From: Salvator merianae
Taxonomy: Eukaryota > Chordata > Lepidosauria > Squamata > Teiidae
Reading direction: 5' to 3'
Assembly (NCBI GenBank): GCA_003586115.2
Contig: QVOM02000029.1
Span: 30,890,929-30,954,928 of the forward strand
DNA: 64,000 nucleotides
The notes beneath the pieces are model-generated. The model saw only the letters and a list, made by a program, of their open reading frames with translations. It searched no databases and had not been told where the DNA came from. Positions 48,976 through 61,900 of this stretch are shown piece by piece (the first letter of the stretch is position 1; each line of letters opens with the position of its first letter). The position numbers and the translations under genes were made by a program.

Positions 48976-49741
48976 AATTGCCCATCATACTAAGGCTGTA
49001 AATTGGCTGGCTTACACAAAAGAAAGTTTGTATAAAACAACTGGGGGGAAAATGTCACAAGACAGGAGATATAGTAACTCTGTTTTTATGTCAATTATTT
49101 CATTTTAAACATGTACAGTATATATTAATCATATCAAGCACTCATTTAGGAAATTGTGTGGTAAGGGTGAATAAAAACTTGATTAATATTTATTTTTCCA
49201 TATTTATCAGATCAAAATCTTTAAAATATCAGATTTTAAAGAGATATCCTTATCTAAGAACATGAGTAAAATTGCTTTTAGAATCAGGTAAAGGGTCCAC
49301 ATTCTGCTAGTAAGCTGTGTGCAGAGACTGCGAAAAAAGGGTGGGAGAAGGAGGTGATTTCTGGGGAGGAGTCTAGAAACACGTATTAAAGAAGTCTGAG
49401 TGGTTTGTTTTTTTCTTCTTTCTTTTTTCCATGCCAACTTTTCTGCTCATGGGTTTCCCCTTTTTTCCCACTCTCTTTTACTTTATCTCTCCACATTTAA
49501 GAAAAAGGCTGCAGGTTTTCCACCATGTTCTATCATTCTAAAATGATACAATACCTAAAAAATTAGGGTACATTTTTGCTGATTATTTTACCTCACCTTC
49601 AGTTTCAATTTCAGAAGTAAACTACTAATATTCCTGGTTTTGAGAAGTTTGCATCATTATGTGGGAGAAGAAATAAATAAAAGTTTTCTGGAAAATGCTG
49701 GCGTTTAGCAACTTTTGTTGTTTTTATCTTGTGTCATACAG

Positions 49742-49837
49742 TTTGTTGCATAATTTAAGGACCCGGCTTTAAGGCTTTGTGGCCTGTCCCTTGTGTTTCT
49801 TGGTTTATGACTGTCGGCTTTGCGGAATACGGCTGAG
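49742..49837 (+). other. AZIN1: AZIN1 exon 3, 5' UTR part
   Basis: Leader portion of the exon that carries the start codon. Acceptor is TGTCATACAG (G at 49,741). The 96 nt contain one ATG (49,807), opening a 9-codon uORF that ends one base before the main ATG. Confidence 0.8.
49807..49836 (+). CDS. 9-codon AUG uORF abutting AZIN1 start
   Basis: ATG at 49,807 in a weak context (T at -3, A at +4) encodes MTVGFAEYG and stops at TGA 49,834-49,836, one nucleotide before the main ATG at 49,838. Weak context suggests most ribosomes scan past. The close spacing could allow reinitiation or hinder it. No peptide function is implied. Confidence 0.5.
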   Translation: MTVGFAEYG

Positions 49838-49939
49838 ATGAAAGGATTTCTTGAGGATGCAAACTACTCCATTGGCTTACTGGATGAAGGAGTAAATCTT
49901 GGAGATGTCATTGACAACTGTGTTTATGAACATACTCTT
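49838..49939 (+). CDS. AZIN1: AZIN1 coding exon (exon 3), residues 1-34
   Basis: Begins at the main ATG ([18 protein letters not shown]) and ends EHTL at donor CTT|GTAAGT, phase 0. The start is chosen because the N terminus matches AZIN1 of other vertebrates. The frame is open a few codons upstream but without another ATG. Confidence 0.95.
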
Positions 49940-52900
49940 GTAAGTGCTCTATTTTTATTCTATTTATTTATTTATTTATTTGCATTTTTATCCCGCCCTG
50001 TACCCAAAGGTCTCAGGGCGGGTTACAACAATAAAAAACAGAACGTAAAAGGCACACAATAAAGCAGTAGCAGTGCCTGAAAGTGGGGAGGGAAAGCTGT
50101 ATCTTTAGCCAAAGGCAAGGGTAAATAGGTGTGTCTTTACTGCTCTCCTAAAGATGTAAAGTGAAGAAGTTTGATGCACCTCAGGGGGAAGAGTGTTCCA
50201 CAGTCTTTCGACATGTTCATTGTTCATTTTCATCTTTGCTAGTGTTTAACCATGAATGCGTTATTGAAACCAGCATTTTCGTGTTATGATTGGGAAGTAT
50301 GGTAGTCAAATATATGGGCCAGTATTTAGCTAAAGGGGAACTGTACCCTTGTCCTATCAGGTTCTCATGATACCTTTTGTGGTTATTTGTTTATTGTTAA
50401 CTGTTCCTTTTCTTTCTAGGCTGAAAAAAACACTTTTTTTGTTGGTGATCTGGGAAAGTTGATCAAACAGCACATCCACTGGCAGAATGTGATGACACCA
50501 ATAAAGCCATTTTACAATGTAAAATGTAACTCCACCGTAGGTGTACTTGAGGTACTGGCAGCTCTTGGAACAGGGTTTGCATGTTCAAATAAAGTAAGTA
50601 TTTGTGTTTCTGTCCATCATCTAACTTTCCCTGATAGATGGTGAATTTATTAACATACTTAGGTTCAAATGTTCTTGGTATTTTTTTGCCTACATAGTTT
50701 AAGTGGCTGACGAGTAGGATCTCTTCTCTGATAATACTGTCCTTGGAACACTCCTGCCTGTACTTGTGTAATAAGTGTGTATTGGTTTTCAGTGATATGA
50801 CTCTGAGGGTGTTTTATAAGTTATTAGAACAATGCATACTGCCAGCAATTATTGCTTTGGTTAGTAACAAAGGTCAGAGCGACCTTTTCCTCATTAGTTT
50901 AGTTCCAGAGCAATGAGCAGCTGAAGCTGAGTAGTGTTTATAGAAGATAAGAGCGGAGCAAGATCTTTTTGGTTGTTCATTCTCTGCCCAGTGGCTGAGA
51001 CCTGGCTGGTTGTCCCAGTTTTATTGACTTTCTAAAGGAGAGTAAAGACACATTTTACTCTCCTCTGTTTGTGATAGTTGATTTATGAACTTTTATTGTT
51101 AATACTTTGTGCAGTTAGCTGATTCATTGATTTCTTAATCTGACACTATATTGGGTTTAGCTTTAACTTCTGAATTGTTGTCAGTGTTCATAATAGGTGG
51201 GGTATAAATGTATATAACTAAAAGAAATCTTGTGTGGAATAAATACTCTTAATTGTAGTACCACTATGCATGTAGAATATGCAGACTTTATTTTTATTGT
51301 ATATAACCAAAGACATTTCATTTAAAATAATGAGATAAAACTTTGCATAACTGAAGTTTAAACAAAGCTGCAATTAAAATTAAATCAAACCATTAAACCT
51401 TACAACTGTCCTTAGATCCAGTATGTTTGATGCTCCAGGCATATTTATATTAGGTCAGAACATAGGCAGCTACCATTTTAATTGGCAGTTGGGACATGGA
51501 GCACTTTCTACGTGTAAAGCATGCACTATTCCACTGTTCTGTGCTCCCTTGTTGTCCTGTTACACAAAAAACTTTAAATTATATTTATCGGTTTTCTGTC
51601 TGGCTTTTACTAAATAACTTGAGTGGAGGAAAGCCTAATAAATACTGTAATAATCTAAACAACCTTTTAAAAGTCTGCATCACAGTTTGCATCAAGTGTG
51701 TTTTTGCTTACCTTTTCTTTCCATTTAAACTGAATCTGGCAACACATCTGGAGATATGGTTATTACTAAATAAGTATATGAATTTTAACAACTCAGTTTT
51801 ACATAGTTCTGTAAATCTACTTGATATTTTTTTATTTTTCTCTTTAACTTTATCCAACTTTTTGTGTTCCAGACGGAAATGGCACTGGTTCAAGATATGG
51901 GCGTATCTGCTGAAAACATTATATTCACAAATCCTTGCAAGCAGTCTTCTCAAATAAAATATGCAGCAAAAATTGGAGTAAATTTTTTGACATGCGACAG
52001 TGAACTAGAATTAAAGAAAATTGCTAGAAATCATCCAAACGCAAAGTAAGCGAATGAAATGTATTTCTTCAACTTAGTATTGTAGGATTTTAACTGGATT
52101 ACAGTATGTGATTATACAAGGATTTTAAAAGGTTAAGGCAAAGATAAAAGCTTTCAGGGATCATACATATAGATACACTTATAGATATAAACATAGATTA
52201 ACCTTATCTCTGGATACTTTTTTGAAATACAATGTTTTATATGCTTCCTTGATTTTCTTATATTCCTCCCTTAAACCTGAGACTGCAGGCCTTAATGTTA
52301 CAACCCCAGTACTAATTGTGTTTGTCATTGTAGTTTTAATGTTGCTTTTGAAGGTTCTACTAACTTTCACGGGCCTTGTTTTACCAAGATAACTTCATTT
52401 CCTTTATTAAGAGGTAGAAAACTGCATCTGGCAAGGTTATGGGAGCAGGCCAATTAGCAAATAAAATAATGTATGTAACACATAAACATATCTCTTTCTG
52501 CCTGGACTCTGGTCTTGTGATGAAATATATTACATGCTTGTTCACATCATCATCATCTTGTGAGAATTGTCTCAAGATCCCTTGAACTGATCCAGAATGT
52601 TTCAAGGTGAAAAAAAAAACCTGGAACAGTCTGCCATATGCTCCGTTTCAGAACTGGTGATGCACCAGAAGTGCACATCAAAAATTCTTCTAATTTACTG
52701 GGGTAGCATCAGCATGAAGGAGGAACAAAATTATGGCCGTGGATTATCTAAAGCAGATAAGCCAGTTAGTGGTAAGTACATGTTCCTCTGAACAGGTAGA
52801 AAACAAAGGCTGCATGCCCTGGCTTGTTCAGTTGCTTGCTGAACTGGCATATTTCTTTTACCTTGAGATAAGAATTTAGTTAGAAAGAGTTTAGTTAGAA

Positions 52901-55900
52901 AGTTATGCAGGTAGGCAGACATTTCCTATTTTCATATGCATTTGCAGTGGAACAATGATTGCTACTCTTTTACATGCTCAAGAAATACCAGTTATATGTT
53001 ATTTATGCCTACATGTATTACAGTCCAAAGTAGTACAAGATTATAGTCAATTACTTGGCTGTATTTCTAAGATACATCTACATGCCAGCTGTCAGCTAAC
53101 TTTTGGCTCTGTAATACACAGCCAGAAATGCAGATAGTATTGAATATAAAAAGGATAAAGATCCCCACATTTGGATACTTTAATTCTGACACTGCAGTTA
53201 CTCTTGTCAAATGTGTGATTGGTCAGTACATTAGTACAAAGCAGAATAGTGAAGTACATAAGTTCGCAAAGCTTAGTGTATCTCCTTCACAAATTAATTT
53301 TTGTGAATATTATGTTGGCATTTCAGGAGTGATATACATCCAGCATAGTTTCTGCAAGACAGGCCTAAACTTGCAAGAAGTGATTGGTTGTTCTAGAAGC
53401 ATTCGAATTCCAGTTTCTTATCATGGCAAAAGTCCAGTTATCTTCAAAGAAAATATTCGTCAACCCATTCTTGCTATTAGGACAAGTAAGCACTGGAGCT
53501 AATAAAGTAAGAATTTGTGCTTCAGAAAATAGTACTTGTTAGAGAAGTATGTGGTACGCTCCACTTCAGATCATCTTGCAGAAAATTACATATCATTTGG
53601 GAATGTATAGTGAACGTGACTATATATCCAAGGTAATGTATTTTTATTACAGCAATCAACAAAGTTTCTGCTACAACAGAGTCATTAGCTGCTGCTTTCC
53701 AAACCCTTTATCCTTTTTGACTCCATGTTTTAGGCCCTAATTGCTAGTTTTCTCTCTGTACAGGATTGTTTTTATTAGGTTCACTTGACTCGTCCATCGA
53801 CGGAACTGGAGTATTGGCAACATAATCAACATACTTCTGACAGTCTTCAGGCTTCACATGTGCTGATGCTGGTGTAAACCAACTGTGCCCCAATCATCTT
53901 CCCCTTCTCTTAGGCTCTTACTTCAAATTGCCACAGAAGACTTTAATGGAGATGAAGAGATGAGCATGAAGTTTGGCACCACTCTGAAGAACTGTCGACA
54001 TCTCATGGAATGTGCTAAGGAGCTGGATGTCCAAGTAGTTGGTGTTAAGTGAGTAAGCCTGGCACTTCTGTCATTTTTCCTCGATAAATGGTATTCTTCC
54101 TGTGGGCAAAATAAAATGCCAAGAAACCTAAAACTTAACATTGAAATGTCTGTAGTAAGAGGGCCTTTGGAATAGCTATAAAATTAGATATAATACAGGG
54201 TGTTTCAAAAAGATGGACCTGATTTGAAATTGTTATATGTCTGCACCAATGAACTGCCCATGAATGAAACTATTACCACTTGAAAGGGTGGGGCATAGAG
54301 TTTCAAATCTGGATGACCTCAAAACTGGAATCATTACAATGGTGACTTTAGTGGAAGAAGACACTTGGAGAGGCGTTTTGGACGAATTCAACTATCATCT
54401 CAGTGTTGTCTGTACAGCATATGGAGGGGCGCATACAGCATTTATAAAATGCTTAGTAAAACTTGATCACTCATTAAACCATTTGTAACTTTTTGTGTAA
54501 TTGTAACACATGTTGGCTTCATGTAATATACTACTTTGAAATTGGGTTCATGTTTTTGAAACACCCTGTACATTATAATTAGATCTCTCTTTTTTAAAAC
54601 TGTTTAATAAATAGTCTCCATTTGTGTACTATTGTACTCCAGGTAAAGTTGGAAGAGGAGACTACTTCTTCAGGGATATTGTTTGCTGTGTAGAAGTTTA
54701 AATTCATCTTATGTATGGCAATAAGAGGCTACACATGTGCTTCATCAGTTTTTATATTTAACACATGATAAAATGAACCTCTTTAAATCCAGTAGTTATT
54801 ACTAAAATCAGACCACAGAATTTTAGTATGGCAAGTGCCATGTTATGTAAACTTAAAGGAACAAGCAAGTGCCAGTATACTTGAAAACTGAACATATTGT
54901 AACAACTCCCCACCCCAAAGGGTTCTTATCTAAGAAGTGGATGAAATTAAAACTTTAAGCCTGTTTTAGGTGATAGTCCTTCCTTGGGAAGAACTGAGTG
55001 CCAATTTAGTCAATCCTTTCATTAAATTGAAGTTCCTAAGTAAATGTGGGACTGCGAATATCCCTGATCCTGGATGGAAATGTATATTAGAGAATGTTTC
55101 TGGTCCTGGATGGTAGTCCAAACAACCACCTACTTTATTTTTCAGCTATTCACAAATTTACCAAAAGCTATCTTCTGAGATGAAGGGAAAAAAGAAATCA
55201 AAATGGTGTCTTGCGCTGTTGTGTGTTTGAGAACGTTGCAGCACTTGAAAGTAGCAATACTGTTTCAATCAGGAAATCTTTTCATCCTCTAAGGTGTCCT
55301 GTTTGGTTAGAGTAAGCTTCGTAATGCTACAAATTAGTCTTTTTTGTTCTTTCTGTTTCAGATTTCATGTGTCAAACTCTTGTAAGGAGCCCCAAGTATA
55401 CAAACATGCTATTTCTGATGCTCGCTGTGTATTTGATATGGCTGTAAGTGAATTATTGCACCTGCATATATGACAGTTCATCCATTGAATATTGTGGAAT
55501 GAGAACAAAAGGTTTTCTAACATGATAAGCTATAGCTCAGTTCAAGTTTATTCAGGCCAATAAACTTTGGTGTTTATGCTCCCAGTTTAAAGTTCATGGC
55601 ACCACTCTTTGAAAACTAATTAGCAATCATAAATGAAACAGCTTCAATATATTATGAAGCCTGTTTTCTGAACTGCTTGAGAACTAAAGTAATATTTGTC
55701 CTTGGATTTTCAAATGAAAACACAGTGTCTGTGTGTCTGTGTGAGGGGGTGGTGGATCCATGATTAGTATAACAGCATGGCTGAAAAGAGTTTCTTATTA
55801 CAGAATGAAGAAGTCTACACAGACAGTTCTTCCTGTAACTCACCAAGACATTTAATACGTTGGGGTTTTTGATACATTGCTTTGGAAACTAGAGGGAATC

Positions 55901-58900
55901 ATAGTGGGATGGGGGGAATCAGTGAATCAGTTCTGCTCCTGGTTATTTAAATCCAAGCACCATATTTACTAAACTTTTTTATCCTACAGTTATAGGTAGA
56001 TATTTTTTTACTTAAAATATAAAATCTAGCTGCATTATTTTTTATTACAGAAATGCCAAAATGAAAACAAAGTCCTTTTCCCCTAAAATATTTTGAGATG
56101 CTAAATCAGTTAAATGGAAAATGAATCAAGCATTCTTACAGATAAAACATTTTATTCTGTTTTAGGAAGAATTTGGCTTTACTATGAACATGTTGAACAT
56201 TGGTGGTGGCTTTACGGATTATGAACTTGATCTAGAAGAGGTATGAAAAACTTTATGTTCTTTTTCCTATTGAATGCATACTCACATCCTGTTGATTCTT
56301 GCTTAATGTAAACATAAATGGATCTAAATGTAAACATAAATAATTAATTTTAGAACTGGGAATTAAACTTGGAAAGAATTCATTGTGTCTTTCATTTCAG
56401 CTATTGGAACAGTTCACAGTATTAAAATATGGATATAAGGATCCCTGCCTAATGTATTTATTTTCAGATTTATTTTGATGTTGTTAGTTATAACATTTAT
56501 ATTTCACCTTTCAACCCAAAGGTCCCAGCGTGGGCTACAGCATATGACAAAAACACAAAACACTAAAACATTATTTAAAATATATAATACACACCCACCC
56601 TCTCCTCCTCCCCACAGTGGCTGTGCATACTAGAGCTGTTGGAAATTGCCATTAAAAACACTCCTAAGGACCAGGTTAGACAGAGCATTAGGGAAGTGCA
56701 TGGTGGTTCAGCTCAGTGCCAGGTTACCTAGGCTGGATTCAGTTCAGTAACATGCCAAAATGTGAGGGCAGGATTTATGTGGCTGCATGCTGTTTTCTCT
56801 GTCCTTGTACATCTTTACAGAAAAGAAAAGTGTGGGACCAGCAGTGTGATTTAATCCTTCATTGCCTGAACAAATCATAGTTTAACCAGTGTTCCCTGAA
56901 CCAGAGCATAACAGGAAGCTCTAATTAGTTTAAAAATAAAAGATGACTTTCTCGTGGCTATACCAAAGGAGATAGAAAGATATGTGCCTGAAGCTTATAC
57001 AGTGCACTCAGTTTGCTGTTGTATTTAAAAAGCCTCCTGGGAACTTTACAGAGTTGAATTTTTAAAAGGTTTTAAAATAAAATAAAATAAAATCTTCAGA
57101 ACACTTGTCCAGTCATTTCTGGACAGTGTGACATCTTGTGTTCATGTGACATCTTGTATAATTTAGATTGTGTATACCTTTAATACATCTTAGAATGTGG
57201 TTTGATTTCTTAAAGAGGAAGCAGATTTTCATATATGGAAGCATATGAAAATAAAAAGTTACTCATATTTTAGTATATGAAAGGTTTACAAGTATCATTT
57301 GGTCTGAGAACATGCAACTGGCTTTCCCAGTTGATATACCAATTCCAGTTTATTCTAATTACATAGGTTTAAAGTAGTATCCAGAATTTCATTGTCAATA
57401 AAATTGCATATCTTGAAGTATTTTTGTACTTCTGTCCTGCCCTATACCCTCAGTTCTCAGGGCAGCTCGCAGTAAAACCAGTATACAAAGACATAATTAA
57501 AATTCAACTAATTAAAACTACAGTTAACAGTATTTGAAAAGGAAAGGGCAGCAACATCTTCAGCGAAAGGCTTGAGTTCTTTACCATATGAATGTGTACT
57601 GTGATAGAGTTGGATACTCCGGAGAGAGGAGGCTGTTGCATAACCTGGGGGTCACCACATAGAGGACCCTCTCATATGCTTTTATACTTTTAAATATTGA
57701 TAGTGGTGGCATGGCCAAAAGGAGCTCTCTGCTAATCTTGAGAAGCCATTTCTTTAAATACTTGGATTAGAAGTTGATCAGGGCCATATAAGTGGATGTT
57801 GCAACCTTGAATTAGGCTTAGTAACAGGTTGACAACCTGTGAATTTTCCTTAACACTGGCATGATGTGATTCCAGCCAGGAATATTCTCCAATACCATAT
57901 CTGAGATTATCTCAGCCAGCTTAGACAGGAGGCTGCTGGGCAACAGGGTGAGCAGTATACCAGCAGCATCCCCATTCTGTGTCTCTGGTTCAAATCAACA
58001 ACAACCCCTCAAACTTAGACATAGAGCAAATTCCTCCTGGCAACAGGTATGGAAGTTCTGTGTATCACAACAACTCCCCCTTCCTATCCCAGTTTTCTGA
58101 AACAGTGCTGCACTGGGTAACTGGGGGTCGGGGGAGAGACAAAGCCTGCCAGATCAGCCCTTTTCATCCAGCATAAAGTCATGGATAACTGATGAATTCT
58201 GGATTAAGATGGCATTCAAAATAGCACCATGAAAGCAGTGGGCTGGTTGACCAGGACTTCCAAATTCTGCTGGTTGAAAGGCAGATCAGAAAGCATGGCA
58301 GAAAACACTCCTCCTCCTAATCTGATTCTTCTGCCTCCCAGCACCATATCTTCACTACTCTAATGGTTGTTTCCAGTTACATTTCTTCTCCTTCCCTTCC
58401 TTGACACATTGTTCCATCCAGCAATTCAGTACACTGTGTAAAAAATAGAAACTAAAACAAGATCAAGGAGTTTTAAATCAATTAAAAACAACCCGCATCA
58501 GAAAGCATCCAGCTTCATCCATGGATCCCAACGGTTTGGGACCAGGTAGAATGGCCCTCATACTTACTTGCCAGAGTAACTCCCCAAAAGGGGCAATATC
58601 TTCTTTGGTATTTGCTCCTTCAGTGGCAGACTTCTCCTGGCAGCCACCACCACACCTAACAAGTCTCAGCAGCTGACTTAATTGAGATTGAGAGTTATCT
58701 GGAAGAGCTGCCTCTCAGGGCCCAATCCAGCACAGAAGTAACTCTACCACTGGCGCAGGAGCTTCACAGGACTGTGTATCCTCCATGTTCCAGTGGTGCC
58801 AATGGCAGCAGGAAGAGCCAAGAGAATGTCCAGTCTCTTACCATGGAGAAGTATATAGTACGGCTATGTGTGGCAAAGCTTCCAGGTGTTTCATTAACTT

Positions 58901-61900
58901 TTTAATTTTTTATCAAACTGATAAATTGGTACTTTAAACATAATCAGGGTGCGTATTTTTTTATCTAGTCTTTAGTAGGATTGAACTGTGTAGCTTGGAT
59001 AGAGAGAAATAGCTTGACTGGAGCAGTTCTATTTCAGTGACAATTCGTAATTTATGCCTTTTACTATAAGAATAAAATATGGACAAATCTCAGAAACAAC
59101 TATTTGACGATATAGTGCTATTTGTTATGACGAGTTATGACGATATAGTCCTATTTGTTCTCTCTTCTTTGACTTGACAAGAATATAATTAAAAAGAAGA
59201 TTCAGAATGCAAATGAGAGTTTCAAATTTTAAGTTCTGAATCTGTCAGAAGCACAGAGACAGACTTCAACTGAACGTGCTCCTCTTCTCTTAGGTTAAAC
59301 GTATCGTCAGTCCGTTGCTTGAGATCTACTTTCCTGAAGAAACTGGTGTAAATGTAATTGCAGAGCCTGGATGCTACTATGTTTCTTCTGCTTTTACTCT
59401 AGCAGTTAATATTATTGCCAAGAAAGCTGTTCAAGATGAGAAACCTCCTCTCTCTAAAAGTAAGTTAAACCAAGTGTATACTTCAGTCTCCTGAAAGGCT
59501 ACTTTAGATCAAATCACCTCTCCTTACAAATAGTTTGCTCTTGCTTTTAGCATGTCCAGAAGACTTTCAGTTGCTTGCTGGTTTTCTTAATATGCTTCCT
59601 TCCTGGAAGTTCAGGGTCACCTTCAGTTACAGTACCAAGAACTAGGTAGTGACACTCTCAACAGGCTCTTTTCATTTGTTCTCTTTCAGTATTTGAGTTT
59701 GTTTCCATTTTTTTTTCTTTTTGAACCAGTATTCAGAGAAGGAAAAATGGATTATTTGTGTATTTGAAGGTATTTTAGTTTCCCCAGAAGATAGCTGGTT
59801 GAAAGTTTTGCCTATAGGCATATACTTTAATTTTTTAAGCTTTAAGATGTTGGAGTATTACTCACTCTGCATTGCTAGTTATCATATTGAAAGCAGATGT
59901 GCGTTATGTTGGAATTCAAACTGTATTAATCAATGCACTTCACACTGAAAGGTTTTTCTCACATCAAACAAATTGTTTGCTGTATTTTTATCTGAAATCA
60001 TGCCTCATTCTCCTTTCACTGTATTTCATGATCATGTATGGACTTGTGGAACTGTTAAAACACAGCTTTTCTTTTACAGTGGAACAAACAAGCGATGAAC
60101 CAGTATTTGTGTACTACATGAATGATGGTGTTTATGGTTCTTTTGCAAGAAAATTATCTGACAATTTGACTACTGTTCCAGAGGTTCACAAGGTAGGACA
60201 ACCTTTATATACTGTAGCTTGCATTTAGTTTTGTTCATTGATAATTGCACTTGCATATATGCTTCAACTCATATTTAATGGTCAGAACTGTTCTTTTATA
60301 GAAATACAAGGAAGATGAGCCTCTCTTTGCAAGCAGCCTTTGGGGTCCATCCTGTGATGAGCTTGATCAAATTGTGGAAAACTGTCTTCTTCCTGAGCTG
60401 AATATAGGAGACTGGCTGCTCTTTGATAATATGGGTTCCGGTACTTTGGGTGAACAGTCTGCTTTTAATGATTTCCAAAGGCCACCGGTTTACTACATAA
60501 TGTCAATAAGTAACTGGTAAGTTTGAATTCTGTTGTGATTTCTGAATTAAGAGGAAGATAAGGTGTTTTTAGCTAAGAACAGAGGCATCTCCTTACTAAA
60601 TTTACATATTTCTAGAATTTAAATTCTTTCTGAAAGTTGTTAGAGCATGAATGCTTCTGTCGACTTTCTTGGGTACTTCCCCCACACCAAGTCACCATTC
60701 GCCAGAGGTGTATCTGCAACTAGAGAGGTTGCAATGGATTGTGATTTGGGGGATATGTATCCCTCCATCACCAGAAGGGTTCAAACAACTCTCAGTCTGT
60801 GCTCGCTAGATAGAAATTTAAATTTAAAATTTAAAGTTGCTTTTCTGTTTGATGTAACATTTGCATTTGAGTAACCCTTGAGCAGATGTCCTGTTTTTTT
60901 CCCCTAAGGATGTGCAGAGGTTTCTCCCCACACCAGTAAACACACTTACTAAGGCTGTTCCCCTTTTAAGAAGTGTGGGGGAAGGGAAACTACTGGCATT
61001 CACAAGGAGAAAAATGCTGGTTTGGGGTGCTGAGCCTGATTCAGATCTTTTTGTCAGTGATGCTCATTTATAATGCCACCAAGCGCGTGCTGACAGGAAT
61101 GTAGGAGGAGAGCCTCAGGGAGTGTGTTTGTTTGTGGGGAGTGAACCTTTGCACTTGGGAGGGAGATCATATATAGTACCCCATCTCGAGTTGTTACGAA
61201 GTAGGCAGAAGACAAGTACACAGGTTTTTTAAAAAAAATTGAGCTTTGGATTTACATATATTTTAAGTAGTGTTCTGTCTTGTGCAGTTATGATTTTCTT
61301 TATGATTTTATGCAAATATAAAACACATTTAAAAAATACAGCCATAGATCCAATTTTATGGAAACTTCTGAAGAGGTTTGTTCACTTTATGTTTTTATTT
61401 CACTCTATATTCTCTCAGCCATGTCCAGCTGACCTTATACGGCCATTAAAAAAATCTGTATTAATGCTTAATCATCGGTAGTTAAGATCAGTCCTTTCCA
61501 AGTTGTCATTCACATGCCACCTTCACAATTTATGCCATTTCTGTATACTACTTGTATTGTTACTCAATACTTCATGCAACTCGTATATTTTTAGTTAACT
61601 AACATGTTTGTCCCCCTGTGACTTAAAATCATCTTGTATACTACTTTTGGGAAACACTGGTTCGGATAGTAAAATACAAAGTTTGTAAAGAATGGTTAGA
61701 GTAATGGTTAGAGTAATGATACAATTCTTCTTGGGCTAGGCAGATTTTTTAAGAATTACCTCCAGTGCCAGACTTACTCAACAAAACCGCATGTATAAGT
61801 TGCAACAGTATAGCATAGATTGCTGTAGGAAGCTTCCTTTTATGAAAGGGCTCTTATAAGTGATGACTGTACTCTGCTTGCCGTATGCTGCTCTCCTGAC

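Larger units (their letters stand above)
44321..49741 (+). other. AZIN1: AZIN1 intron 2
   Basis: 5.4-kb intron with an A20 run at 45,016-45,035, a MIR-like SINE (45,115-45,270, minus) and a long CR1 fragment (47,645-48,975, minus). I see nothing else in 45.3-47.6 kb or 49.0-49.7 kb. Confidence 0.75.

Noticed and set aside
53128..53502. 124-codon + strand frame in intron 5
   Set aside because: Could be a cassette exon, but no consensus acceptor or family motif supports this, and the AZIN1 frame closes without it.
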